Positions 1-8,309 of a DNA stretch of 64,000 bases are shown here, piece after piece. Origin of the DNA: Gemmatimonadota bacterium (lineage in GTDB: Bacteria; Gemmatimonadota; Gemmatimonadetes; Longimicrobiales; Gaopeijiaceae); contig JAPPNN010000068.1 in the NCBI GenBank assembly GCA_028873815.1, positions 62,001 through 126,000 of the forward strand. The letters are read 5' to 3'. The notes beneath the pieces were generated by a model. That model was given only the letters and a program-made list of their open reading frames with translations. It searched no databases and was not told the DNA's origin. The stretch's first letter is position 1, and every line of letters starts with the position of its first letter. The translations under genes and the position numbers were made by a program.

Positions 1-2
1 CG

Positions 3-407
3 CGCAAGCTGCGGAGCGACTTTCGGGACCCGGTCGAGGCGCGGCAACTGGCGCTGGGCGATTTCAACAAGCTCGATGCCCGGCACACCGATCTCGTCGG
101 CTTTGCGCACGACCTCGAGAAGAGCTGCCGGGGTGCACTCGACATGTACCGCACCGCCAACAGGGAAGCGCGAACCTTGCCGGAGCCGCAGATCTGGCAG
201 ACCTCGTGGGCGGCCGACTGGGATCTGCCGGAGGCCCCGGACGGGTCGCGGCTGATGAGCGAAGCGGAGGCGGAGGAGCGCAGCCGACTCATGCACGAGG
301 CGCTGGAGCAACGTGAGCGGAAACTGAGGGACTGCCACGATGAGTGCCGCGAGCTTGTGAACGAAATCACAAGGCTCGACCCGCACGACAAGGCCGTGCC
401 GACATGA
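3..407 (+). CDS. C-terminal part of an unknown protein, cut by window edge
   Basis: The frame is open from the first bases, so this is the last 134 residues of a longer protein whose start lies outside the window. What can be seen is charged and helical: a stretch from about residue 70 to 125 is rich in Glu, Arg and Leu and looks like a coiled coil (for example EAEAEERSRLMHEALEQRER). I recognise no domain. Its stop overlaps the next start in an ATGA at 404-407, so it is the upstream member of the coupled four-gene set that runs to 3856. In such a set it could be the catalytic or nucleotide-binding subunit, but nothing visible proves that. An internal ATG at 144 is not a convincing start because the frame continues upstream without a break. 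Confidence 0.7.
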   Translation, partial: RKLRSDFRDPVEARQLALGDFNKLDARHTDLVGFAHDLEKSCRGALDMYRTANREARTLPEPQIWQTSWAADWDLPEAPDGSRLMSEAEAEERSRLMHEALEQRERKLRDCHDECRELVNEITRLDPHDKAVPT

Positions 408-1222
408 GGCGACACCGGCGCAGGCGCGCGAACAAGCGAAAGAACCTGGCCGGGGCGGTCATCGGGGTGGTCGCCGCGCTGGTTCTGATCGCCCTGTTCG
501 TTCGTGGCCAGCGCCCGCGGCGCGCGTTCGACGCCGCCAACTGTCCGGAAGACGGCCGGTACGCGGCCCAGATCGCGATCCTGGTGGACCCCTCCGACAC
601 GCTGACCAACGTGCAGGAGGATTCGGGCGCACCCCGCGTCCTGGAACTCATCCAGAACGGCGCGCCCGAGACGGCCGAGATTCGGATCTACACCGTCGGG
701 CAGGCAGGCAGGGGCAACACGGGCGCCGTACTCAGGGTGTGCAAGCCCGCGCACCCGGACGATGTGTCTTCGGTCACGGGCAATCCCCAGTTGGCGGAAC
801 GCCGCTACCGCGACGAGTTCCTGGCGCCGGTCGAGCGCACGCTGGACGCGCTGCTCAACGTCGCGGGGGACTCGATCTCGCCGATCATGGAGGGCATGCA
901 GGTCGCCGCGGTGGGGGCGTTCCAGCCCCGTGCGGCCGACATCCCCCGCCAGCTCCTCGTCGTGTCCGACATGATCCAGAACTCGCGCAACCTCTCCTTC
1001 TACCGCGATCCCGTGGACTTCGGCCCGCTCGCGCGCACCCCGGACTATGGCACCCTCCGCGTCGACCTCTCCGGAGTCGAGGTGTCGGTGTTCCTGCTGG
1101 CCCGCCGGGGCCGGGCCGGCCGCATCCAGGGCGGTACGCTGCGCGGCTTCTGGGAGGACTATTTCCTGGACCAGGGAGCGTCGCCGCTCGCCCGGCCGAG
1201 ATGGATCATGGTGGAAGGATGA
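404..1222 (+). CDS. Membrane-anchored VWA-like protein
   Basis: A 272-residue protein. The start at 404 is chosen because its ATG overlaps the previous stop (ATGA); a start 20 codons upstream would extend deep into the preceding gene. Residues 2-13 are strongly basic and residues 14-33 form one transmembrane helix, so by the positive-inside rule the rest should face the periplasm. The strand IAILVDPSDT (about 57-66) looks like the metal-site motif of a von Willebrand factor A fold, with D-x-S-D-T in place of the usual DxSxS. A later QLLVVSDMIQNSR segment looks like the second metal-site loop. Its next neighbour is coupled by another ATGA. The VWA assignment rests on these motifs only. I infer a sensor or adaptor role in the membrane complex encoded around it. 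Confidence 0.72.
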   Translation: MRRHRRRRANKRKNLAGAVIGVVAALVLIALFVRGQRPRRAFDAANCPEDGRYAAQIAILVDPSDTLTNVQEDSGAPRVLELIQNGAPETAEIRIYTVGQAGRGNTGAVLRVCKPAHPDDVSSVTGNPQLAERRYRDEFLAPVERTLDALLNVAGDSISPIMEGMQVAAVGAFQPRAADIPRQLLVVSDMIQNSRNLSFYRDPVDFGPLARTPDYGTLRVDLSGVEVSVFLLARRGRAGRIQGGTLRGFWEDYFLDQGASPLARPRWIMVEG

Positions 1223-2628
1223 CGCCTGTCTCCGCACCCCGCTCCACCGCACACGCCGAAGAAACGCGCAGACAGCACCGCGACGCCTGGCTGATCGTAC
1301 TGGCCATCGGCTGCGCGATCATCCTCTTCGGGAACCTTCTCGGCATCGGGGCCTGGTGGCTCGCGTCGGCCGTCGCCGTGTGCATGGTCATCTATGGCAT
1401 CGGCATCCAGGTCTACATCGACAACAGCGACGTACCCGGCGACGTCAAGGGCGACTCGATCTACTACCTGGGGCTCCTCTTCACCTTCGCGGCTCTGGTT
1501 GCCGCGCTCATCACCTTCGACTGGGGCACGCCGGGCACGGACGGGAGCGGCACCACCGGATCGATCCGGAACTTCGGCATCGCGCTGCTGACGACGATCG
1601 TGGGGCTCGCGGGCCGCGTCTGGTTCACGATGTCTCAGGAGTCGCCCGGGGACATCGCGGATACCACCAGGTCCGAGCTCGAAGAGACGGTCTCCCTGAT
1701 GAAGGAAAGCCTCGACCGGGCGCGCGACGACCTGGACATCATGGCGAGCAAGTTCCGGGACTCGTCCGCGGGTCTCGCGAAGACGGCGGCCACAATCGCG
1801 GATAGCACGAAAAGAACGGCGGCGACGTACGAGGCGCTGGACGCATACACCGGGCAGGTTGCCGGCACCGCGGAGTCGCTCACCCATCAAATGGAACAGT
1901 TGAAAGGCGTGTGCGGCCTGTGTTCCAGCGCTCTCCTCTCGCTGCAGGAAACCGCGAGAGAGCTCGGTACGCATTTGGACGACGTGCCTGCCCGGCTCGG
2001 GAATCATTTCGACAGGGCGCAGGCCCAACTCACGAAAGCGGAAGCCACCTTCGACGGGATCAACAGGGTTGCAGGTCCCGCCGCGGAGAGAGTCGCCGAC
2101 ACCTTGCGGGGGGTGGAGGGCACCGCCGCCGCTGCGTCAGCGCTCGGCCGGTCCCTTTCCGGCATGCGGGGAAGCGCGGAGCAGGCAAGGAAGGCGCTCG
2201 CGGGCATCGCCGATGCGGTGGACGGTCAGGAGGCTCTGCCGCTTTGGAAGGAGTCGGTGGACCAACTGCACGAGGGGACGAGGGGTATCCGCGGGATTGC
2301 GACGCGCGCCGCCGCGATCAACGCCGAGTTCGAGGAACTCAGCGCATCACTGCGGGCCGCACGCGACGGGCTTGCCTCTATCCCCGGCAGGGCCCGCTCG
2401 ATCAACGAACAGCTTGGCGAGGCGCTTGACGAGGCTGTGCAGCAGGCCGGGGACCTGTCCGACAAGGTGCTGCGGGCCGCGCGGGCGGACGCGCGGGTGG
2501 ACGTGCGGGCTGAGCCGGCCCACGAACCGGGCGGTCGGATCCGGCAGGCGTTGGCCGGAACACGGCGAGCCCTGGCAGGGACACTCCGGGCCTGGAAGCG
2601 GCTGACCACGTTCCGGCGACAGCACTGA
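1219..2628 (+). CDS. TolQ/MotA-like membrane protein with long coiled coil
   Basis: A 469-residue protein starting in the ATGA overlap at 1219-1222. Four hydrophobic helices lie at about 23-43, 46-65, 82-99 and 115-135. The last carries FGIALLTTIVGLAGRVWF, which resembles the GxALxTTxxGL signature of TolQ/ExbB/MotA proton-channel subunits. After about residue 140 the rest of the protein (over 300 residues) is soluble, Ala/Glu/Arg-rich and built of heptads, which predicts a long cytoplasmic helical tail. TolQ and ExbB lack such a tail. ZorA of the Zorya defence system and some stator-like proteins have one. The family link is an inference from topology and motif. The following gene encodes a one-helix partner, the arrangement seen for ExbB-ExbD and MotA-MotB pairs. 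Confidence 0.7.
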   Translation: MTPVSAPRSTAHAEETRRQHRDAWLIVLAIGCAIILFGNLLGIGAWWLASAVAVCMVIYGIGIQVYIDNSDVPGDVKGDSIYYLGLLFTFAALVAALITFDWGTPGTDGSGTTGSIRNFGIALLTTIVGLAGRVWFTMSQESPGDIADTTRSELEETVSLMKESLDRARDDLDIMASKFRDSSAGLAKTAATIADSTKRTAATYEALDAYTGQVAGTAESLTHQMEQLKGVCGLCSSALLSLQETARELGTHLDDVPARLGNHFDRAQAQLTKAEATFDGINRVAGPAAERVADTLRGVEGTAAAASALGRSLSGMRGSAEQARKALAGIADAVDGQEALPLWKESVDQLHEGTRGIRGIATRAAAINAEFEELSASLRAARDGLASIPGRARSINEQLGEALDEAVQQAGDLSDKVLRAARADARVDVRAEPAHEPGGRIRQALAGTRRALAGTLRAWKRLTTFRRQH

Positions 2629-2641
2629 CGGGCCCCGACGG

Positions 2642-3856
2642 ATGTTGCCCGCCGAGAAGAAGCACTATCGGAAGGGACTCGCGCTGGGACTGACCCTGGC
2701 CGAGACGTTCAGCATCGTCGTCTTCATCCTGTTGCTTGCGTGCGCGGTCCTCCTCCGCTTCGAGCAATTCCAGCGCGACACGGCCGAGGCGCAACTCGAT
2801 ACCGCAAGAGTCGATCTCCACCTCACCCAGGAGATGCTGAACACGGAAACCAGTTCCTGGGGCAACGCGGACGCCTGGTACGAATACGCAAGGCAGCTTC
2901 GCGACACGGTGGAAGCGCTGCAGGCCCGGGTGTTCGACGCCGAGCGCGCGCGCGACCGCGCACGCATGCGTGCAGCGCAGGCGGATTCACTGCTGGCGGA
3001 CAACGGCATACCGGAGGAGTTCGCAGACCGGGCCGCGCGCCTCACGGGCGAACGCGACTCACTGAGGGCGGCCGCGGCCGAGAGCGACCGGCGTCTGCGG
3101 GAGGCCACGGCCCTGCGAGACTCGCTTGCACGGCGCCTTACCGACACGGAGAGAGTCGCCGACGAGCTTCGCGACGGTCTCGCCGGCGCCGACGGCCTGA
3201 CCCCGGAGGAGGCCGAGGACATCATCGGGCAGGCGGCACGGGCCTCCGACTTGCGCGACTCGCTGGACGCCGCCCGGAGGACGATCGGAGCCCTGGACCA
3301 GGAGCTCAGGACCGCCAGGACCGAGATGCTCGCGGACCCCGATTCCCTGGTCGACTCGCTGCGGGCCGGCCTCAGCGAGAGCCGGTTCCGCGAGGACACG
3401 TTGCGCAGCCGGGTCTGGGATGCCGAACGCGAACGGGACGACGCCGTCGGAAGGGCCGAGTACCGGGAAGCCCAGCTCGAGCAACTCCGTCAGGGCCGCG
3501 GTATTGATCCCCCGCCCTGCTGGCTCGATGGCGAGGGCAACCCCGAGTACATCTTCCGGATCGAGCTGACCGACGGCGGCATGCGCCTGTTCGGAATCGC
3601 CCCCGGACACAGGATCACAGGCGACCCCGATGCCACGAGGTACGCCGTAGCGATCGAGGAAGGCCGGGAGTACGCCCCGACGGAGTTTCTGCGCCTCACC
3701 CAGCCCTTCTACACCCTGGGCGTGTCCCGAACCCAGGCCTTTGGCCCCATGGGATGCCGCTTCTGGATCCGGCCAGTCGACCGGACCGGCGACCGCAAGG
3801 ACATCTTCCAGGAGCGCCAGGATCAACTGTGGCGGCGTTTCTGGTTTCGGTGGTAG
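2642..3856 (+). CDS. One-helix coiled-coil partner of the TolQ/MotA-like protein
   Basis: A 404-residue protein, 13 nt after its neighbour. A short charged N-terminus precedes one transmembrane helix at about 12-37 (GLTLAETFSIVVFILLLACA) with a Glu at position 21 near its start. ExbD and MotB carry their essential acidic residue in a comparable place, although there it is normally Asp. Residues 40-280 are a long coiled coil rich in RDSLR-type heptads. The last 120 residues form a separate domain with a PPCWLDGEGNPEYIF entry, a second Cys in PMGCRFWI and a very aromatic end (WRRFWFRW). I see no OmpA-like peptidoglycan-binding motif. Taken with the preceding gene, the simplest reading is a two-subunit ion-driven stator with an unfamiliar effector domain. 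This is unproven. Confidence 0.68.
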   Translation: MLPAEKKHYRKGLALGLTLAETFSIVVFILLLACAVLLRFEQFQRDTAEAQLDTARVDLHLTQEMLNTETSSWGNADAWYEYARQLRDTVEALQARVFDAERARDRARMRAAQADSLLADNGIPEEFADRAARLTGERDSLRAAAAESDRRLREATALRDSLARRLTDTERVADELRDGLAGADGLTPEEAEDIIGQAARASDLRDSLDAARRTIGALDQELRTARTEMLADPDSLVDSLRAGLSESRFREDTLRSRVWDAERERDDAVGRAEYREAQLEQLRQGRGIDPPPCWLDGEGNPEYIFRIELTDGGMRLFGIAPGHRITGDPDATRYAVAIEEGREYAPTEFLRLTQPFYTLGVSRTQAFGPMGCRFWIRPVDRTGDRKDIFQERQDQLWRRFWFRW

Positions 3857-4039
3857 GCATCGGAACTTCATTGAAATCTGATCGCTGAGCGTTCGGCTTT
3901 CAATTCTTGCGGGCACGCTGCAACCGCTGGAGGGATCACGGTGAATACTCGCCGCCCCGAGTGCGTATTTCGGAAAGAGACCTGATTCGAAAAGGGCCTA
4001 CAGAACTCAGGCGCCCGCACGAGAACCCGGAGGACCCGG

Positions 4040-4276
4040 ATGGCCGACTCCAGCGACTGCCAGAGGAGCAGGACGATCGCCCGTGATACCGTCCGCCGGC
4101 ACCTGAAGTCGTTGCCGCGACGCGGGGGCCCGGGCTTCCTCTCGCTCCTCGCCCTGCTGTTCATCGGGCTCAAACTGACCGGTCACATCGACTGGTCGTG
4201 GGTCTGGGTGCTCTCGCCTCTCTGGTTCCATGTCCTGTTTTTCTGCTTGTGGCCGCGGCGGTGGTTGCCTTCATGA
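4040..4276 (+). CDS. Small membrane protein, Tmemb_185A-like
   Basis: A 78-residue protein with a good ribosome binding site (GGAGG, 9 nt upstream of the ATG). The N-terminal 30 residues are basic. Then come two close hydrophobic helices at about 33-48 and 53-72. The segment LLFIGLKLTGHIDWSWVWVLSPLW matches what I recall of short bacterial members of the Tmemb_185A (fragile-X-F) family, with LKLTG and WSWxWVL as the recognisable words. The function of that family in bacteria is unknown. The gene stands alone between the four-gene set to the left and a convergent coiled-coil protein to the right, with its own 183-bp upstream gap. That gap holds only a weak ATTGAAA/TTTCAAT inverted repeat. Confidence 0.6.
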   Translation: MADSSDCQRSRTIARDTVRRHLKSLPRRGGPGFLSLLALLFIGLKLTGHIDWSWVWVLSPLWFHVLFFCLWPRRWLPS

Positions 4277-4378
4277 AGAAGACGGGCTGGAAACCCTCCG
4301 GGAAGACCTGAAAAGTCGCCTAGGGGGTCCGTGGACGACCTCGCGCGAGCACCAAGAGTGGTGAGGCCGCCTACGAGC

Positions 4379-4753
4379 TTACCGGAGATTCCCCAGCTCG
4401 CTTCGCAAACTCCCTATTTGGCCACTCAGGTCCGAACGCACTTGAGCGATTTCCGCGCGCAATTCCTTTCGCAGGTCCGAAATCAAATCGCGCGTTTCGA
4501 TCCGGGCATCCTGGATCTCGATCCGTGCATCCTGGATCTCGAGCCGGGTATCCTGGAACTCGAGCCGGGTTTCGAGCCGGGTCTCCTGAATCTCGACCCG
4601 AATTCCCTGCATCTCCTCACGCAGATCCGTAAACGCCTGGGACAGCGTCCAGACGCCTCCCCCTACCGTGACCGCCACGACCAGGACGAAGTGTCCCAGC
4701 TGCACGGGTTCGCTGAGCCTCGGTACGATCGCCGCCCTCACCCCCTCCTCCAT
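4379..4753 (-). CDS. Small membrane-anchored coiled-coil protein
   Basis: A 124-residue protein. The start at 4753 is preferred over an upstream ATG because AGGAGGAG lies about 6 nt before it. One transmembrane helix (about 18-39, LGHFVLVVAVTVGGGVWTL) is followed by a regular coiled coil to the end. The coiled coil contains near-identical heptads of the type RLEIQDA/RIEIQDA, so the DNA carries a 21-bp tandem repeat. The shape (short N-terminus, one helix, long heptad tail) is shared by DUF1640-like and other small inner-membrane scaffolds, but I cannot assign a family. A 195-bp gap separates it from the upstream oxidase gene. In that gap I see only a short CCCCC-GGAAA-GGGGG hairpin at 4858-4872. 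Confidence 0.65.
   Translation of the reverse strand: MEEGVRAAIVPRLSEPVQLGHFVLVVAVTVGGGVWTLSQAFTDLREEMQGIRVEIQETRLETRLEFQDTRLEIQDARIEIQDARIETRDLISDLRKELRAEIAQVRSDLSGQIGSLRSELGNLR
4502..4618 (-). repeat. 21-bp tandem repeats encoding heptads
   Basis: Imperfect 21-bp units start at 4502, 4523, 4544, 4577 and 4598, with a partial 12-bp unit at 4565. They share the pattern ccgggtatcctggatctcga. Each unit encodes one seven-residue turn of the coiled coil in the small membrane protein that contains it. The unit length keeps both reading frame and heptad phase, so copy number could vary without breaking the gene. Confidence 0.8.
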
Positions 4754-4948
4754 GCATCTCCTCCTGCGCTGCCGCCGGGATCCGAAGCCCCGGCGAGCGC
4801 ACTCCACCGCCCGCACCCTAACTCCACTCGCAACTCAATCGTAAAGGTCCGCGCAACCCCCGGAAAGGGGGAGGCCAACATTCGTCCCACACGGACATCG
4901 CGCCGACTCATCGGCGCATCCGAAGGCCGAGGCGACACCCCGAAGGCG

Positions 4949-6709
4949 CTACTCCTCTACCGTGAAGTGGAACATCATGCCCGCGCTGAGATGCTCCGCG
5001 ATGTGGCAGTGCAGCATCCAGTCGCCGGGGTTGGACATCTCGACGAGGATGTCCATGGTCGACCCGACGGGGAGGATCGCCGTGTCCTTCCAGACCAGGT
5101 TGTCGTTGGGAACGTCGTCGCGGGCGAGCACCACGAACCGCTGTCCGTGCACGTGAATGGGGTGGTTCATGGGGTGGAAGGAGACGGGCGAGTTGAAGAC
5201 GCGGATCTTCACGAGGTCGCCCCGCTGGAAGGTCCAGTGGATGTCGTCATTCTCGCGGCCGGTGGCGAGGTCCCGCAGGATCCAGGTGACCTGAGTGCCC
5301 GACGACAGCCAGTTCATCATGGGCATCGCGTCGTTCCACTCCATGGGAGGGATGTAGAGGGTGTCCATTTCCATCGAGCGGATGATCGGGAGCGGGAGCC
5401 CCTGGACCCGCACGGTGGCCTCAAGGGTGTAGTCGGGCGCGCGGCCGAGATGGCCGCGCATGGCCTCGGTCTCGGCCGCCATCCCCTCGATGCCGCGCAG
5501 CGTCTCGTAAGCTTCCGTCACCTGGTCGGCGACGGGCGACCCGGCGACCGTGACCAGCGCCAGAGTGTCCACGTGCGGGTAGAACTCGCCCCGGAAGTGG
5601 TTGATGGCCTGGATCGTGTTCGCGATCGCCACCTCCCCCTCCTCCGGGAAGACCACGTCCACCACGTACCGCTCGGCCGGCGCGATCACCACGCTCGACA
5701 CCCACGTCTCGCGCTCGAACCGGCTCACGTCGGACGCGACCAGCTTCACGTGCGCCGACCCGAAGGTCACGTTGAAGGTGCGGGTGTTGGCGACGTTGGT
5801 CATGAAGAAGCGGACGACCTCGCCGGGGCGGACCTGGAGCCCGTGTGCCGTCACGCCATTGACAAGCATCACGTTCCCGAAACGCCCCATGAGCGCGTGG
5901 GTCGGCGCTTCCCTGCCCCACGGGATGAAGCCCTGGTCGTCCATCAGTATGTCGTCCAGGACGAGCATCTCCTCGCGGTGGGCGGGGCCGTAATAGTCCG
6001 GATCGGGTGACGAGACGAGCAGGTTGCCGTAGAGGCCCAGGTCCTGCTGCACGTCCTCGCGCATGTGGGGATGGTACCAGAACATCCCCGCGTCGGGGAC
6101 ATGCAGTTCGTAGGTGAACGACTCGCCGACCTCGATCGGATCCTGGGTGAGCGTCTCGACGCCGTCGAAGCGGTTCTCGAGGCGGAGGCCGTGCCAGTGC
6201 ACGGTGGTGGGGCTCTCGATCCGGTTGGTGACACGCACCACGACCGTCGAGCCCTGCGGCGCCCGGATGAGGGGCCCAGGGTACTGGCCGTTGTAGCCGT
6301 ACATGGCGGCCGTATGGTCGTTGAGCGTGCGCCGCACGATGGTGACGTCGACGTTGAACGTGTCGCCCGCCTCGAGGTGCACGACCTCGCTGGGCCGCGC
6401 CTCGGGCAGGGTCATCACGTCGATCCCGGCCGCCGCGAGGAAGGGCTCGACCGGGGGCAGTGCCATCTCCAGACCCGGGATCATGGGCATGTTCGGGTCC
6501 ATCGGGGGCATGCGCCAGCCGCCGTCCATCCCATGCATCATGTGAGCGGCGTGGTCCATCTCCTGAGCGGCCACGGGGCCTGCGGGAAGGAGGGCGGCCG
6601 TCGCGACCGCGAGAAGCACGGCGGCCGCGGGCGCGAGGCCTCTGCCGGCCGCGGGCGCTGGGCCTTTGCCGGTCGAGATGACCCGAGTTGCCAACGATGC
6701 GTCCGTCAC
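4949..6709 (-). CDS. Exported multicopper oxidase
   Basis: A 586-residue multicopper oxidase, probably periplasmic. The GTG at 6709 is chosen because it overlaps the previous stop (GTGA) with GGAGG 10 nt upstream. The alternative is a TTG three codons earlier. A hydrophobic signal region ends near AAQ at about residue 49, followed by a Met/His-rich stretch (MDHAAHMMHGMDGG). All four copper motifs are intact: HWHG (171-174), HPH (213-215), HPMNHPIHVHG (512-522) and HCHIAEH (567-573). Cys568, His512, His573 and Met578 are the likely type 1 copper ligands. Met as axial ligand points to a high-to-medium potential site, as in CopA/CueO or bacterial laccases. Its Met-rich insert suggests copper handling, but aromatic oxidation is equally possible. 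It is the last gene of an operon starting at 9656. Confidence 0.88.
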   Translation of the reverse strand: MTDASLATRVISTGKGPAPAAGRGLAPAAAVLLAVATAALLPAGPVAAQEMDHAAHMMHGMDGGWRMPPMDPNMPMIPGLEMALPPVEPFLAAAGIDVMTLPEARPSEVVHLEAGDTFNVDVTIVRRTLNDHTAAMYGYNGQYPGPLIRAPQGSTVVVRVTNRIESPTTVHWHGLRLENRFDGVETLTQDPIEVGESFTYELHVPDAGMFWYHPHMREDVQQDLGLYGNLLVSSPDPDYYGPAHREEMLVLDDILMDDQGFIPWGREAPTHALMGRFGNVMLVNGVTAHGLQVRPGEVVRFFMTNVANTRTFNVTFGSAHVKLVASDVSRFERETWVSSVVIAPAERYVVDVVFPEEGEVAIANTIQAINHFRGEFYPHVDTLALVTVAGSPVADQVTEAYETLRGIEGMAAETEAMRGHLGRAPDYTLEATVRVQGLPLPIIRSMEMDTLYIPPMEWNDAMPMMNWLSSGTQVTWILRDLATGRENDDIHWTFQRGDLVKIRVFNSPVSFHPMNHPIHVHGQRFVVLARDDVPNDNLVWKDTAILPVGSTMDILVEMSNPGDWMLHCHIAEHLSAGMMFHFTVEE

Positions 6710-7695
6710 GCCGCGCAAGCCTCCAACTCCGCCAACTGCTCAAGCAGCGGCGCCTTGTCCTCGTCGCTCACCGCCTCCAGCGACACCCGCAACTCCTGCG
6801 TGATCTCCGCGCCCGACCGGTCCCACCCCGACCATCTCCAAATCCTGGCCTCCCGCGAGTCCGTTTCGCGGCCGCGTGCGGCCTTGCACGATTCCAGACC
6901 GTGGCCAATCACGGTCCGTGCTGCCTCCACCGCCTCGGCGATGTGACGACCGGCCGGAAAGTCGGTCCAGTATCTGGCCAGCCTGTTGTTGACGGCCTCC
7001 CTCACATCGCAGGCGAACTCCCCCTCACAGTTGCGAGTGCCGGATTCGCTTGCGTACGCCCACATGATCTCTTCCGCGAACGAGCCAGATCGGTGCTTCT
7101 CGTACAGGTTGAGATAGGCCTCGTCGCTCACCGTCCAGGCGTGCCCCTCCTGGGCGAGGCTGACCTCGTCTTCCAGCGCCCTGATCCAGGCCAGCGTCAA
7201 GGCATCGGCATCGCGGGGCCCAAGCGGGCGGAGAGCGGCCCGCAACAACTGTAGACGCCTGAGTCCCAGAACAGGAGACGCTTCCACCTCCTCCCGGTAC
7301 CAGGGGTGCCCGAAAAGGTTGTGGACGGCAAGCAGTTCATCGAGGGTGGGTGACACTGTCGCGGACAGCAGCCCGTCCGCCAGTTGCAGAAAGTGCCCGG
7401 TGCCCCTGGCCGGGACCACGTCCGATGACGGTACCCAGCAGCCATCGGGAACGCCGAAGCGGCCCAGCGTGCCGGCCGTGATGCGCGTCCACTGGCCCGC
7501 CGACGTGGATACGCCCTGGTAGACGAGGACCAGGTCTCCAGCCTCGAGCATTCCCACGGCATCCGCCGAAGGCTGGGGTGCGGCCCGGCAAACGGTTTCG
7601 GCAGGGACCGACGCGGTCCCGTACTGCGCGGCTGCAGGATCCGGCTCCGCGACGACCGCCGCCACCAGCGCAAGGCAGGCGACGGCCCTACTCAT
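6706..7695 (-). CDS. Exported protein with SH3-like N-terminal domain
   Basis: A 329-residue protein with a clear signal peptide (AVACLALVAAVVA, cleavage near AAAQ at about 23). Residues 25-95 look like a bacterial SH3 domain: a small beta barrel with a Cys pair (C36 and C87) and the word VLVYQGVSTSAGQWTRI. The remainder is helical and contains two Cys in NCEGEFACDVREAVNNR. I do not recognise it. It sits between an unknown exported protein and the multicopper oxidase, overlapping both (8 nt and 4 nt), so it is almost surely co-translated with them. A scaffold or a substrate-binding helper for the oxidase is possible, but this is a guess from context. Confidence 0.7.
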   Translation of the reverse strand: MSRAVACLALVAAVVAEPDPAAAQYGTASVPAETVCRAAPQPSADAVGMLEAGDLVLVYQGVSTSAGQWTRITAGTLGRFGVPDGCWVPSSDVVPARGTGHFLQLADGLLSATVSPTLDELLAVHNLFGHPWYREEVEASPVLGLRRLQLLRAALRPLGPRDADALTLAWIRALEDEVSLAQEGHAWTVSDEAYLNLYEKHRSGSFAEEIMWAYASESGTRNCEGEFACDVREAVNNRLARYWTDFPAGRHIAEAVEAARTVIGHGLESCKAARGRETDSREARIWRWSGWDRSGAEITQELRVSLEAVSDEDKAPLLEQLAELEACAA

Positions 7696-8296
7696 ACCCG
7701 TAGGCGGCGCAGTTTTTCTCTTCGAAGGGGCCGTGACCGGCCATGGTGTGCATCATGCCACTGCGGGACATGCCGCGGATGACGACGGGACCCGTCCACA
7801 TGGTCGCGCCCGGGTCGAAGGCAGGCTCGAGCGTGACGACCACGAGGAACTTGTTCCAGGCGACCTCGCCGCTGAAGCCCGCCGGGTTGGTCAACTCGCC
7901 CGCAAGCGCAATCTGGTCCAGTTCGGGGGTGGTGGTCCACACCACGTAGGTGCCGCCGCGCGCCGGGCCGAGGCGCTCGAAGCGGATGGTGAAGTCGTAG
8001 CGATAGCTCCCGTCGGACTCAAGCGCGACGCCGTACGGCGAGGGCGCGAAGTTCACCTCGCCGACGCCCGACGCGTTGCCGGTGCCCGGAACGCGCTTCG
8101 TGGAGACCATGGGGAACTGGTAATACTCGGGGCCGGCCCAGCCGGGGCACGCGACGCTCCCCGCCACCTCGGCCGGCGAGTCGGCCACCCGCCAGCCACC
8201 CTCGGCGTTCCGGACCGGCGCCGCGACGACGAGCAACGCCGTCAGCGCCAGGAAACCACCCGGTCGTCCGGATCCGGTCATCCTCATCCTGCTCAC
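7688..8296 (-). CDS. Unknown exported protein of the oxidase operon
   Basis: A 202-residue protein. The GTG start has GGAGG about 9 nt upstream; in-frame ATGs at 8287 and 8281 are possible alternatives. A signal peptide occupies the first 31 residues or so. The mature part is beta-rich (YVVWTTTPELDQIALAGEL, NKFLVVVTLEP) and loosely resembles the periplasmic domain of RskA-type anti-sigma factors, though no anti-sigma helix is present. A C-terminal GMSRSGMMHTMAGHG stretch is rich in Met and His, as expected of a protein that meets copper. It lies 13 nt after the propeller gene and overlaps the next gene by 8 nt, consistent with one operon ending in the multicopper oxidase. Confidence 0.62.
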   Translation of the reverse strand: MSRMRMTGSGRPGGFLALTALLVVAAPVRNAEGGWRVADSPAEVAGSVACPGWAGPEYYQFPMVSTKRVPGTGNASGVGEVNFAPSPYGVALESDGSYRYDFTIRFERLGPARGGTYVVWTTTPELDQIALAGELTNPAGFSGEVAWNKFLVVVTLEPAFDPGATMWTGPVVIRGMSRSGMMHTMAGHGPFEEKNCAAYGYE

Positions 8297-8309
8297 TCGT
8301 CTCCTCCGC

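Noticed and set aside
3870-3904. ATTGAAA/TTTCAAT inverted repeat considered as a terminator of the first operon
   Set aside because: Seven-base arms with a 21-nt loop and no U-tract are too weak to call.
4502-4618. 21-bp repeats considered as a CRISPR-like array
   Set aside because: The units are directly adjacent with no spacers, imperfect, and inside a coding frame as heptads.
4331-6010. A 559-codon open frame on the forward strand
   Set aside because: It lies antisense to the coiled-coil gene and the multicopper oxidase. Long antisense frames are expected at this GC content, and the translation is low-complexity Arg/His/Pro.
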